A stretch of 64,000 nucleotides of DNA, taken from Marinobacter sp. DY40_1A1. Lineage in GTDB: Bacteria; Pseudomonadota; Gammaproteobacteria; Pseudomonadales; Oleiphilaceae. This document shows, in pieces, positions 26,314 to 35,192 of this stretch; position 1 is the first letter of the stretch, and each line of letters starts with the position of its first letter. The position numbers were made by a program, and so were the translations under genes. Under the pieces are notes generated by a model that saw only the letters and a list, made by a program, of their open reading frames with translations, searched no databases and had not been told where the DNA came from. The stretch spans positions 248,001 through 312,000 of the forward strand of contig NZ_VCHA01000004.1 of NCBI RefSeq assembly GCF_016597815.1, read 5' to 3'.

Positions 26314-27600
26314 TCAGCCCGTTTGGCGCAGGGACTCTTCATGCATTTCTTCAACCTCGGGGGACTCGCAGAACTCTGTATTTCGCGGATCGAGTTCAGT
26401 AAGCACAGAGGATGTTTCCGGCATAGCCGGCACATAGTGCTCCTGATCTTCTACTGCCACGTCTTCTGTGTAGGTAATGCGCAGGGATGTAACGATGGCA
26501 AGAACCAGCAGGAACCCGGCGTTGCCCAGGAACAAACCTTTCGGACCCAGCAGGTTGATCAGTTCAGCCATCACAATAGGACCAATCACGCTGCCAACAC
26601 CATAGCTAAGCAGCAGCGTGGCACTGGCCGCCACAATACGTGTGCTTTCCATACGGTCGTTGGTGATCGCCACGGAGATCGGGTAAATCGTTGCCGAAAG
26701 GCCAGTGAACGCGCCAACAAGAAGCGTTAGCTGCCAAAGGTTATCTGCACCGGTAAAGCTGACACCAACCGCTGCAAGTGCGGCAAAAGACACCACCCAG
26801 AACATTACACGGCGACGATCAAAGCGGTCACAAAGCCGCCCCAAAGGCCAAGCCAACAGCATGGCTGCAATAATAGCACTGGTCATAAAGGTTGAAGTTT
26901 TGGCGACATCAAGCCCCATCAGGGTGGCGTAAACCGGCCCCATGGCATAAAACCCACCAATTAGCACGCCACAGATCAGGGCGCCGGCAACACCGGTGAA
27001 CGACTCTCGGGCCAGCGTGAAAAAGGAGATGCGCTGCACCTGTTCAATAACCGGCGCTTCCATCCGCGTTAGCGACAGAGGTACCAACGCCAGTGTCAGC
27101 AAGATTGCAGCAATGGAAAACGGCATGAAGTTGGCGGGGTCGCCCACGTTGATTATGAGCTGACCACCTGCAGCAGAAAGGTAAAAAACAATCTGGTATA
27201 CCGCGAACATTGCCCCGCGATTGCTGTTGCTCGCGCGGCTGGAGAACCAGCTTTCAATAACGACCAGAACACCAGCAATGGTAAAACCAGAGAGCACACG
27301 CAGGAGCGCCCAGAACACCATCGATATCGCCATCGGGTACATTAGTGACGTTACCGCCGCAATCGCTGCAAATACGGCAAACGCGCGTATGTGCCCAACA
27401 CGGCCGATAATATGGTGTACGTAGAGAGTGCCCAGAACAAAGCCGATGGAATAGCACACCAGCACCCAGCCGATGATGTCGGGCGAAACCGCTTCAATGC
27501 TCAGGCGAATACCCAGCAACGTCATCAGAAATGCATTTCCGCTGACCAGCAAAACGATGCTCAAAAGGAGAGCTGAAAGAGAGGCGACCATTCGGGTCAT
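26314..27600 (-). CDS. MFS transporter (YcaD-like, 12 helices)
   Basis: A 428-residue major facilitator with 12 predicted helices and an acidic cytoplasmic tail of about 45 residues. The loop between helices 2 and 3 reads VHHIIGRVGHIRA, and PLGRLCDRFDRRRV marks the second half, as in YcaD-type proteins. The substrate is unknown. The ATG at 27600 has a GGAG site; a longer reading frame to 27705 would add unrelated residues. It diverges from the WYL regulator gene at 27819. Confidence 0.9.
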   Translation of the reverse strand: MTRMVASLSALLLSIVLLVSGNAFLMTLLGIRLSIEAVSPDIIGWVLVCYSIGFVLGTLYVHHIIGRVGHIRAFAVFAAIAAVTSLMYPMAISMVFWALLRVLSGFTIAGVLVVIESWFSSRASNSNRGAMFAVYQIVFYLSAAGGQLIINVGDPANFMPFSIAAILLTLALVPLSLTRMEAPVIEQVQRISFFTLARESFTGVAGALICGVLIGGFYAMGPVYATLMGLDVAKTSTFMTSAIIAAMLLAWPLGRLCDRFDRRRVMFWVVSFAALAAVGVSFTGADNLWQLTLLVGAFTGLSATIYPISVAITNDRMESTRIVAASATLLLSYGVGSVIGPIVMAELINLLGPKGLFLGNAGFLLVLAIVTSLRITYTEDVAVEDQEHYVPAMPETSSVLTELDPRNTEFCESPEVEEMHEESLRQTG

Positions 27601-27734
27601 GGCGGAAACTCCGGGGGTTTCTAACAAGCTATTACAGCAGCCCTTTGCGGGCCTGACTACTAAGCACTTCCCGAAGCCGAAGAAGGCCTCAAAGCATACC
27701 AACAAGCGGCCATGGCGACGTTTTACAATATTTT

Positions 27735-27744
27735 ACATTAATGT
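27735..27744. promoter_or_regulatory. Candidate operator between MFS and WYL genes
   Basis: ACATTAATGT is a perfect 10-bp palindrome in an A+T-rich patch between the divergent MFS and WYL-regulator genes. BrxR-type regulators bind inverted repeats upstream of their own genes, so this is a reasonable but unproven site. Confidence 0.3.
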
Positions 27745-27818
27745 GCCGTAACAGACCCGCAAGTCCATAGGAGGTAACATCAATAATCATTATTCAACGA
27801 AACCGTGAGCGCCTGGTT

Positions 27819-28721
27819 ATGAAAAAAACGGACTGGCCCATCCGATGGGATTTGCTGCTTCGCTACCGTCTCATCGAAACCATCGCACTGTGGGAAGGTC
27901 GCCTTACGACAAACCACATTTGCCACAGCTTTGGCATCGGCAGGCAGCAGGCATCCAAGGATATCAATACATACCTGCGCGAACTCGCTCCGGGCAACCT
28001 TGTTTATGATCGCCATCTCAAGGGCTATGTGCCATCTCCCCGCTACCAGCCTGTAGTAACCCGCGGGCATGTCAGCGAGTACCTGGATCTTCTGGCCCGC
28101 CAGCAAAGCCTCAGCAGCACATTTGAAGCCCTGGATATCGGCTTGCCAGACAGTACCGTTGTATACAGCCCCAACAGAGTCATTGCACCCGAAACCATGC
28201 GCGCTGTGGTAACAGCAACACGCCATGGCAGGCAACTCCGGGCCAGCTACTCCTCACTGAGCCGCCCCGAAGCCGTAGAAGGTATTCTTGAGCCACATAC
28301 TCTGGTGTGCACAGGTGATAACTGGCACCTGCGAGCCTGGTGCGATTCCAACCGGGAGTTCCGGGACTTTGCCCTCAGCCGTTTCCATGCTGCACCTGTG
28401 GCCCTGCGGCAAAAAGCCAAGCACTCGATACAGCAGGACGAAGACTGGAACCGCACGGTTACCATGTCCATCTCCCCGGATCACCGCCTTACCGAAGCAC
28501 AGCAAAAAATCATCGAGCTGGATTACGGCATGGAACATGGCTGCCTGGAAGTTGAGACCCGCGCGGCTCTTGCACCCTATGTGTTATCGCGCCTGGGCAT
28601 CACTCTGGATAACTACCACCCCGACCCCCTCGTTCAGCAGCTTGAGCTGACCAATCCGGACCACCTAGGGTTTGGCAGCAAACGTGAGCGTGCTCTGAAA
28701 GCCGTTGCGGGCCTCCGTTAA
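27819..28721 (+). CDS. BrxR/CapW-like WYL-domain transcriptional regulator
   Basis: A 300-residue regulator with the three-part plan of BrxR/CapW: a winged helix at residues 5-85 (RLTTNHICHSFGIGRQQASKDI), a WYL-like domain at about 125-205 (HTLVCTGDNWHLRAWC) and a C-terminal WCX-like domain. BrxR and CapW repress phage-defence operons such as BREX and CBASS and respond to an unknown ligand. No such operon is visible here. The next gene, 16 bases downstream, encodes a secreted nuclease. The ATG at 27819 has a poor ribosome binding site, while a perfect AGGAGG lies at 27769 with only ATA, ATC or ATT codons in frame after it. Confidence 0.87.
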   Translation: MKKTDWPIRWDLLLRYRLIETIALWEGRLTTNHICHSFGIGRQQASKDINTYLRELAPGNLVYDRHLKGYVPSPRYQPVVTRGHVSEYLDLLARQQSLSSTFEALDIGLPDSTVVYSPNRVIAPETMRAVVTATRHGRQLRASYSSLSRPEAVEGILEPHTLVCTGDNWHLRAWCDSNREFRDFALSRFHAAPVALRQKAKHSIQQDEDWNRTVTMSISPDHRLTEAQQKIIELDYGMEHGCLEVETRAALAPYVLSRLGITLDNYHPDPLVQQLELTNPDHLGFGSKRERALKAVAGLR

Positions 28722-28737
28722 CCGTTAAGCGAGCAGT

Positions 28738-30492
28738 GTGAATCCAAGAGCCGGATACCTTCGCGCCCTAGTTTTAATTCTATTGCTGCTGCCGTCCTTT
28801 CAGGCATTGGCTGCCATGTCCTGTGGAGGACCAGCAACGCCGATCTCCAAAATTCAGGGGAAAGGCGACCGCTCCCCGCTTGCAGGTCAAAAAGTTACTG
28901 TCGAGGGCGTGCTCACACTCGATGCCCGCATGAAAGGCGGTTTTAGCGGCTTTTACCTGCAACAGGCTGACACTGAAACCGATGGCAACCCTGAAACCTC
29001 GGAAGCCCTGTTTGTTTACACCCGCAAGAAAACCGGCACGCCCGGTGAGCGTCTGCGAGTTACCGGTACCGTAAAAGAATTTCACGGCCTGACCGAACTG
29101 GTTGAGGTAAAGGCGATACAGTCTTGCGGCCCCGCGACGGTTCCTGGCGCTCAGATTTTATCCCTGCCGGGGTCGATTAACCTGGAGTCGCTGGAAAACA
29201 TGCGCGTACGTGTAACCCAGCCCTTAACCATTATTGATTCCTGGAACCTCGCTCGTTACGGCGAACTAACGCTGGCCAGCAACGATCAGGTTGTGCCTAC
29301 CGAATATCTGGAACCTGGGCCCAAGGCCGCAAAGATTGCAGCGCGCAACCTGCAGCAGAGGCTGCTACTGGATGATGGCCGCGGCGTGCGCCAACCTAAG
29401 CCGATTCCCTGGCCCCCGGGCGGGCTAACGGGCACGAACACCGTACGCAGCGGCGATAGAGTCCATGAAATAGCTGGCATTCTCGACTACCGGTTTGGTG
29501 CATGGAGAATACAGCCCGAGCGCCCTCCGGTTTTCAGCCCGGTTAACACTCGCCCTATAGCCCCGTTGCGGCCAGACACCCAACATATCCGGGTGATGAC
29601 CATGAATCTGGAAAATTACTTCAATGGTGATGGTGCAGGCGATGGTTTTCCCACAACACGGGGTGCGCCAACCGCAAAGGCACACAAAACCCAGCTCAAG
29701 CGGCTGGTAGAGGCTCTACAAGCACCAGACCCGGACATACTGGCGATTACAGAACTGGAAAACGACGGTTACAGCGAGACCAGCGCAATAGCGCAATTGA
29801 CCCGAGCCCTCGGCCAGGAATGGTCTTTTATCGCGACCCCGGGCGCAGATGGTAACGACCAGATACGCACGGGCTTGCTGTACCGGCATGATCGCATTAC
29901 AGCTGAAGGGCAGCCCGAACGCCTCACCACGGGGCTGTTCAGCCGGCCGCCAATAATGCAGGCGTTCAGGCCCAAGGGCCAAAGCCTATCCATTCAGGTA
30001 GTCGTGCCACACCTCAAATCAAAATCCTGCCGGGGTGCTACCGGAAACAACCAGGACAACAACGATGGCCAGGGCTGTTACGCTCACCGTCGCTCAGAGG
30101 CTGCTCAGGCACTTGTGCAATGGCTTGAGCAACTACCAACAACCACAGCCCATGTCGGCACGTTGATCACCGGTGATCTCAACAGCTATTACAAGGAAAC
30201 ACCGCTGACCACCCTGAAACTTGCCGGCTTCACCAGTATGGTGCATCACTTCCACCCATGCTCAGCACAGCAGTGTGATCACTACACCTTCAGGTACAAG
30301 GGCCAGAAAGGTTCTCTGGATTACGCGCTTGCGTCGTCGTCTCTGGTGCCACGGGTGCTCAACGCAACTACCTGGGCCATCAACGCAGATGAGCCCCGGG
30401 CCCTCGGTTACAAGACAAGTTTGCCGGGCACCACTGCCTTACCCTGGCGTTCTTCAGATCATAATCCTGTGATTACCGATATCCGGCTCTGA
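28738..30492 (+). CDS. Secreted ExeM/NucH-type extracellular nuclease
   Basis: A 584-residue exported protein. A signal peptide covers residues 1-25 (cleavage after ALA). An OB-fold region follows at about 40-130, and an endonuclease/exonuclease/phosphatase domain fills about 280-584. Catalytic motifs are NLENYF, ITELEND, HLKSK, GDLNSY and the terminal SDHNPV. ExeM-type enzymes degrade extracellular DNA for phosphorus or biofilm dispersal. No C-terminal membrane anchor is present. The start is GTG, 16 bases after the WYL gene, so the two are probably co-transcribed. Confidence 0.92.
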   Translation: MNPRAGYLRALVLILLLLPSFQALAAMSCGGPATPISKIQGKGDRSPLAGQKVTVEGVLTLDARMKGGFSGFYLQQADTETDGNPETSEALFVYTRKKTGTPGERLRVTGTVKEFHGLTELVEVKAIQSCGPATVPGAQILSLPGSINLESLENMRVRVTQPLTIIDSWNLARYGELTLASNDQVVPTEYLEPGPKAAKIAARNLQQRLLLDDGRGVRQPKPIPWPPGGLTGTNTVRSGDRVHEIAGILDYRFGAWRIQPERPPVFSPVNTRPIAPLRPDTQHIRVMTMNLENYFNGDGAGDGFPTTRGAPTAKAHKTQLKRLVEALQAPDPDILAITELENDGYSETSAIAQLTRALGQEWSFIATPGADGNDQIRTGLLYRHDRITAEGQPERLTTGLFSRPPIMQAFRPKGQSLSIQVVVPHLKSKSCRGATGNNQDNNDGQGCYAHRRSEAAQALVQWLEQLPTTTAHVGTLITGDLNSYYKETPLTTLKLAGFTSMVHHFHPCSAQQCDHYTFRYKGQKGSLDYALASSSLVPRVLNATTWAINADEPRALGYKTSLPGTTALPWRSSDHNPVITDIRL

Positions 30493-30658
30493 CCCTTGCC
30501 TCATATTCCTGAGGGATTCCGCTGATATACCCACCAATTGGCCTGCCACCCCCATTTACCCGTCATTGAAGTCATGGGGGCCGGGTGCTGCAAAGGTCAT
30601 AATCAGTGTCAGCATTCAGATTTACTGACAACAAGAACAGCGGATAACAAGGATTACC

Positions 30659-31729
30659 ATGCGTGTCTCTGCTTCCAATACACAGGATCTGGGTATGCCG
30701 GCCATCTACCTGCATATACTGGCTGAACTGCTAAAAACCATTGGTCTGGACGAGCGCGACCTGCTGCTCAGGGTTGGATTGGACCCTGTCCGGCTGCAGT
30801 CAACAGACGTTCGGGTTAGCCACGCGCAAGCCAACGAATTTGTGACCCGCGCCATCATTGAAAGCGGCGAACCCGGCCTTGGCATTATGCTGGCCCGTGA
30901 ACTGAAACTGCCTTTGCACGGTGCACTGGGCGTGGCTGTGATGAGCAGCCGCACGTTGAAAGACGCGCTGGATATGATGACACGCTACCTCACGCTTCGG
31001 GCGCCACATCTGCGCGTTAGCAGTCGCGAGCACGGCGATGCGATGCACTACACCATTCGCTGTGATGGCGACCCGGGGCCCCTGCAAGGGTTCATTGTGG
31101 ACGCCATGCTGTTTGGCTGCGCCTTCATGGGCGAACAGCTTACGGGCACCACTATCGGGGGGGCGGCGATTCTACGAAAAGGCCCGGAACCCTCGTATTT
31201 CCGTCGGTTCCGACAAGCGATCGTGATACCGGTAAACTATGGCTCCCAGGAAGATGCTCTGGTCATTCCCCAAGGCATGCTGTCAGCGCCCATCCGCTTC
31301 AGTGACGATCAGCTTGCAGCATCGTCACGCGCCCAGTGTGAAGATGCCTTGAAACAGCTTACAGAAGATGCAGGCTTCGGGTGCCGGGTGCGACGGGTGA
31401 TTGAAACCAGCTATCCCTTCCCACCAAAGCTGGCGAGAGTGGCGGCCACCCTGTTTGTATCCGAGCGCACATTAAAACGCCGACTGCAGGAAGAGAATGC
31501 CAGTTTTCAGAATTTGGTGGATCAGGTTCGGCTGGAACGTGCCCGGGAACTGCTCACCGGCACCAGCATGAATCTGAACCAGATTGCAGACGTTCTGGGC
31601 TATGCCGATGCGGCAAATTTTACCCGGGCATTCAAGCGCTGGACGGGAAGCAGCCCCAGCCGGTACAGGGATGCAGAAGAAAAACCAGGCAGGATGTTTC
31701 TACACTCCGGCACCCCAGCTCATGCATAA
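30659..31729 (+). CDS. AraC-family transcriptional regulator (OruR/Arabinose_bd type)
   Basis: A 356-residue regulator. The N-terminal 230 residues match the AraC_binding-type ligand domain of OruR-like regulators. The C-terminal 100 residues carry two helix-turn-helix motifs (VAATLFVSERTLKRRL and LNQIADVLGYADAANFTRAFKRW). The ligand cannot be inferred. Neighbours are unrelated: the secreted nuclease upstream and queE, which converges with a 1-base gap. An AAGGA site lies before the ATG. Confidence 0.93.
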   Translation: MRVSASNTQDLGMPAIYLHILAELLKTIGLDERDLLLRVGLDPVRLQSTDVRVSHAQANEFVTRAIIESGEPGLGIMLARELKLPLHGALGVAVMSSRTLKDALDMMTRYLTLRAPHLRVSSREHGDAMHYTIRCDGDPGPLQGFIVDAMLFGCAFMGEQLTGTTIGGAAILRKGPEPSYFRRFRQAIVIPVNYGSQEDALVIPQGMLSAPIRFSDDQLAASSRAQCEDALKQLTEDAGFGCRVRRVIETSYPFPPKLARVAATLFVSERTLKRRLQEENASFQNLVDQVRLERARELLTGTSMNLNQIADVLGYADAANFTRAFKRWTGSSPSRYRDAEEKPGRMFLHSGTPAHA

Positions 31730-31730
31730 A

Positions 31731-32387
31731 TCAGTCAATGCCGATAATTTTGTGCATTTGTAAGGTCAGACGCCAGCGGGGGTTGGCCAGGCAATAATCC
31801 GTCGCTTTGCGGGTATTGCTCTGCTTGATCGGGTCTGTACTGCCGTCGGGCGCCGATGGCGAGGCCATTGGCGACAGGAATAAATGCCGGGCGTTGAAGT
31901 GAACAAACCGTTCCGGCATGGCTTCAGGCTGAGGGTACACCAGCTTCAACTCATCACAGGCTTCAATCACCACCGGCGCGTCTGCCTTGGGGCTCACACA
32001 CAACCAGTCAATCCCGGCGGGTGCAGGCAAGGTACCGTTGGTTTCCACACCCACTTCAAAGCCCACCTTGTGAAAGGCCTCGATCAACGGTTCGTCCAAC
32101 TGCAGCAATGGCTCGCCACCGGTACACACTACGTAGGGCGCACCCGGCGCATCCGGCCACAAGCCGAGAATATGATCTGCCAGAGCTTCTGCTGTCTCAA
32201 AAACACCACCATTCTGGCCATCGGTGCCTACAAAGTCTGTATCGCAAAAATTACATACGGCCGCCGCCCGGTCTTTTTCCCGACCAGTCCACAGGTTGCA
32301 CTTGCTGAAACGACAGAACACCGCAGCGCGACCGGCTTGGGCGCCCTCACCCTGCAAGGTGTAAAAAGCTTCTTTTACTTTGTACAT
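31731..32387 (-). CDS. queE: 7-carboxy-7-deazaguanine synthase (radical SAM)
   Basis: A 218-residue radical SAM enzyme that converts 6-carboxytetrahydropterin to 7-carboxy-7-deazaguanine on the way to queuosine. The iron-sulfur ligands appear as CRFSKC followed by the CNFC pair, the long spacing typical of QueE. TGGEPLLQ is the SAM-binding motif, and ETNGT and SPKAD are further family signatures. The ATG overlaps the queC stop by one base, so the two are translationally coupled. Confidence 0.95.
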   Translation of the reverse strand: MYKVKEAFYTLQGEGAQAGRAAVFCRFSKCNLWTGREKDRAAAVCNFCDTDFVGTDGQNGGVFETAEALADHILGLWPDAPGAPYVVCTGGEPLLQLDEPLIEAFHKVGFEVGVETNGTLPAPAGIDWLCVSPKADAPVVIEACDELKLVYPQPEAMPERFVHFNARHLFLSPMASPSAPDGSTDPIKQSNTRKATDYCLANPRWRLTLQMHKIIGID

Positions 32388-33052
32388 TAGCGACCTGCCT
32401 CATAGGCCAGCGGGTCTGAAAGACCATTCTCTGCAAACGCCTCAAGTCGCTCTACGCAAGACCCACAAAGCCCGCAAGCCTTTTCCCGGCCGTTATAACA
32501 GGTCCAGGTGTGAGCGTAGTCGAGCCCAAGCTTAAGGCCTTCAGCCAGAATATCGCCCTTGGTCATGTGCATGAAGGGCGCCTCAATGCCAACGGGCTCA
32601 TAGTTGGCAACCCGGCATACAGCGTCCATCTTTTCTACAAATTCGGGCCGGCAGTCAGGATAGATTGCATGATCTCCACCATGGGCGCCATACCAAACCG
32701 CACCGGCGTTCACCGTCACCGCATAGCCTGTAGCCAGCGAGAGCAGGATCATATTCCGGTTTGGCACCACAGTGGCCTTCATGTTGTCTTCGTCATAATC
32801 GCCCTCGGGTATGTCACCACCGGAGGTAAGCGCAGAGCCAGACATAACCTCGCTCATGGCACGAATATCTATAACCTTGTGGGGTATATCCAGGGTGGCA
32901 CACACCGAACGGGCAACATCCAGTTCACGCACATGGCGCTGGCCGTAGTTGAACGATAAAGCGTGAACCTTCAGCCCTTGCGCGCGCGCGCGGTGGAGCA
33001 AAGTGAAGGAGTCCATGCCTCCGGAATAGATAACAACCACGGTGTCAGTCAT
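32387..33052 (-). CDS. queC: 7-cyano-7-deazaguanine (preQ0) synthase
   Basis: A 221-residue enzyme that uses ATP and ammonia to turn 7-carboxy-7-deazaguanine into preQ0. The PP-loop SGGMDS is at residues 10-15, and zinc ligands appear in [15 protein letters not shown] near residue 190. The ATG at 33052 has an AGGAG site. A frame extending to 33208 would add 52 unrelated residues. It forms a two-gene unit with queE. No preQ1 riboswitch is apparent upstream, and no dpd DNA-modification genes are present, so this is tRNA queuosine synthesis. Confidence 0.95.
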   Translation of the reverse strand: MTDTVVVIYSGGMDSFTLLHRARAQGLKVHALSFNYGQRHVRELDVARSVCATLDIPHKVIDIRAMSEVMSGSALTSGGDIPEGDYDEDNMKATVVPNRNMILLSLATGYAVTVNAGAVWYGAHGGDHAIYPDCRPEFVEKMDAVCRVANYEPVGIEAPFMHMTKGDILAEGLKLGLDYAHTWTCYNGREKACGLCGSCVERLEAFAENGLSDPLAYEAGR

Positions 33053-33191
33053 GCAGGCTCCTGGCAAGCGGGTAAAGGGTTCTGTAAAGACCGGGTAATC
33101 ACGAGGCGGTATTGTAGCAGTGCAAAGGTAGGAAGGGTTTACGCCCGTATAAAACGGGCGAAGGTGCCAAGACCTGGAGCTGGTTTCTACG

Positions 33192-33431
33192 TTAGTGCTT
33201 GAGCGCACTCATTTTGAGAGCGATCACTTCCAGACCACCTCTCAAAGTGGATAGCGTCCAGTATGTAACCAGCGCCATCAGCCCTGCACCAATAACGGTG
33301 AAGGCCAAATCATCACCAACAACCTGTTCTTTTGCCAGCACCATGTACATGGCCAGCGCGGCGATCAAAATAATTTCTACGACAAAATGGAAACGGAACT
33401 TGTTACGGGCAGATCCGGATTCGTCGGACAT
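33192..33431 (-). CDS. Small membrane protein of unknown function
   Basis: A 79-residue protein with two hydrophobic segments, at about residues 15-33 and 41-60, and charged ends. I do not recognise the family. The ATG at 33431 follows a weak AAGAAA site; a frame extending to 33500 adds 23 residues. It lies 139 bases upstream of queC in the same direction. Confidence 0.6.
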   Translation of the reverse strand: MSDESGSARNKFRFHFVVEIILIAALAMYMVLAKEQVVGDDLAFTVIGAGLMALVTYWTLSTLRGGLEVIALKMSALKH

Positions 33432-33873
33432 TTTCTTAGGTTTCAACCTCTGGGTATCTATCAGTATGGGTGATTGGCTAGTGTGCAAATTATCCCCCAA
33501 ACTGCCCCGAACATCTGTACGAGTTAGTGGCTACGGACTTTCCACTACCAAAAACTGCGCGTTCCTTACCCGCGTCTGTAGGGGTTTGCCGCAGCTCTCG
33601 GACTATTGCAAACACCGGCTTAACGGATACACTATCGGATCAAATACACCAGAAACGCCCGTTATGATCCAAATGATTCCACAGCTCTTGATAAATGCCG
33701 CAGCAGAATGCCGTAAAGGCCACTGTGTGCGTGCGATGGTAGAAGTTATCTAACGGCTTTCGGTCAGTTCCCGGGAGCCTTTCAAGCGACCGGGGCAGCA
33801 TCTCCAGCAAACCCCGGTTGCCCTCGGCTCCGGGGTTTTGTTTTTGCTGTCGAACAACGACAAGGAGATCACC
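33432..33873. other. Non-coding stretch upstream of a small unknown gene
   Basis: 442 bases without a convincing gene. It contains a 29-codon open frame at 33664 without a ribosome binding site. Near its end is an intrinsic-terminator structure at 33809-33845, directly before the Shine-Dalgarno of the gene at 33874. The stretch could encode a small RNA or a regulated leader. I see no tRNA or known riboswitch in it. Confidence 0.5.
33809..33845 (+). terminator. Intrinsic terminator-like hairpin in a 5' leader
   Basis: AAACCCCGG at 33809-33817 pairs perfectly with CCGGGGTTT at 33830-33838 across a 12-base loop, followed by TTTTGTTTTT. It sits before, not after, the gene at 33874, so it either ends an upstream small RNA or acts as an attenuator. 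Confidence 0.75.
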
Positions 33874-34146
33874 ATGAAAAGACAACACACAACGCGTGCC
33901 GCTAACCAGCCTATCAATAACCGGGCAGGGGCTATTCGTCGCCCGGAACAGCTACCGCTGCTGGATGCTATCTGCAAAAAGCTGAACCAGCGCGTGAATC
34001 TGGATGACGAGCAGAGGGTACTTGGCGTTTACGAGCGGGGGTGGATCTTTAACGGCGTGCTTGCCAGCCTGGGCAGTGCGGAAGCACGCTACGTTCGCGC
34101 GCTGGCTACCCGCCACAACTCCTGGATTGCGCGTCAGGTGGCATAA
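33874..34146 (+). CDS. Small conserved-looking protein of unknown function
   Basis: A 90-residue basic protein with no membrane segment or recognised motif. The start is firm because AAGGAG lies at 33862-33867 before the ATG at 33874. It sits alone between an intrinsic-terminator structure upstream and the converging response-regulator gene. The C-terminal half is alanine-rich and probably helical. Confidence 0.65.
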   Translation: MKRQHTTRAANQPINNRAGAIRRPEQLPLLDAICKKLNQRVNLDDEQRVLGVYERGWIFNGVLASLGSAEARYVRALATRHNSWIARQVA

Positions 34147-34171
34147 CGCGACAGCACATGGTTTGAGCCGG

Positions 34172-34585
34172 TCAATGGCGCCGGTTCAAACCATTCATAA
34201 CAGCCGTATCAGGGCCATGCACCACCGCGTAGTTATTAATCACATCGAGTATCTTTTCCTGCGAGTAAGGCTTCACCACATAACCATTGGCGCCGGCACT
34301 GATTGCCCGCTGAATACTGTCGATGGAGTCATCTGCTGTAACCAGAACAATATGCTGGCCATCCCGTGCTTTTTTGAACTCTTTCATCAGTTCGTGTCCG
34401 TCTCCATCCGGTAAGCCAAGATCCAGAAGGATAATATTGAACTTACCATCGTCAAACGCCTTGCGGCCCGCTGCTACGTTTTCGCAATCCGTTACATCTG
34501 TAGCGCCTGCCTTGTAGAGCATATCCACCAACCGTTCGCGCATTACCGGCTCATCTTCCACAACCAGTACCGTCAGCTTATCCAT
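34172..34585 (-). CDS. CheY-like single-domain response regulator
   Basis: A 137-residue receiver domain with no output domain. The acidic pocket is EDE at residues 10-12, the phosphorylated residue is Asp55 in LLDLGLPDGDG, and the conserved lysine is in VVKPYS. The ATG at 34585 has an AGGAG site. It is the third gene of an operon with a large hybrid kinase and a four-helix membrane protein, and is probably a phosphorelay target of that kinase. Confidence 0.92.
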   Translation of the reverse strand: MDKLTVLVVEDEPVMRERLVDMLYKAGATDVTDCENVAAGRKAFDDGKFNIILLDLGLPDGDGHELMKEFKKARDGQHIVLVTADDSIDSIQRAISAGANGYVVKPYSQEKILDVINNYAVVHGPDTAVMNGLNRRH

Positions 34586-34640
34586 TACTATCTCCTTTTT
34601 CGTCGGGCGCAGGTTGTCCGGGTTTCGTGTATCCCGATGA

Positions 34641-35192
34641 TTACCACGAATCGGCGCCGGTATGCCGGGGAAGGTCCAGAGGCGCATGTGTTGCTCTGGC
34701 CGGGTTACCGGCATCTGCTACATGCCCCTCAGCGCGCGGGCTGTAGGCATCCTGATCACCATCACGGGTCAGAATATTGCTGATTGCCACGGCGGTGGAA
34801 TAGAGCGATATAGCAAGAATGAGCAGAATCGGCTGCACAAACGCCACATACCCCGGCACTTCAGCGCCACTAATAATGCTCAGTATAAGGATGATGGCCG
34901 GCCCTAGCACTACAAACAGCGTCAGAGCGATAAAGAATACAATACGCTCCTTGTAACGGCCAAGATCCCGATTTATTACCAACCCCAATACGAATTTGCC
35001 TATGGCCAACCCGGCAAGAATGGCCGCCGCTATACTCAGGTCTGCATGCATCAGCATCTCGTAGAGGCGCCCGTCCCATAGGCGCTGCATGCCAATAACA
35101 AGAAACGGGAAAAGCACGAACAGTACGTCGGCATAGGTGCCGTACATCATGCTCATGGACTGCTGTTCACGGTGTAACTGGCGCTCACTCAT
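34641..35192 (-). CDS. Four-helix membrane protein in signalling operon
   Basis: A 183-residue protein with four hydrophobic segments at about residues 20-35, 50-70, 85-107 and 118-137, and a hydrophilic C-terminal tail. I do not recognise the family. Its ATG overlaps the stop of the hybrid kinase gene in an ATGA arrangement, which implies tight co-translation. It may be an accessory sensor or scaffold for the kinase. Confidence 0.8.
   Translation of the reverse strand: MSERQLHREQQSMSMMYGTYADVLFVLFPFLVIGMQRLWDGRLYEMLMHADLSIAAAILAGLAIGKFVLGLVINRDLGRYKERIVFFIALTLFVVLGPAIILILSIISGAEVPGYVAFVQPILLILAISLYSTAVAISNILTRDGDQDAYSPRAEGHVADAGNPARATHAPLDLPRHTGADSW

Noticed and set aside
32387..33052. 7-deazaguanine DNA modification (dpd) locus
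   Set aside because: Only queC and queE are present. No dpdA or other dpd gene lies nearby, so ordinary queuosine synthesis explains them.
33664..33753. 29-codon open frame in the non-coding stretch
   Set aside because: No ribosome binding site and no recognisable product. It is mentioned only as content of the gap.
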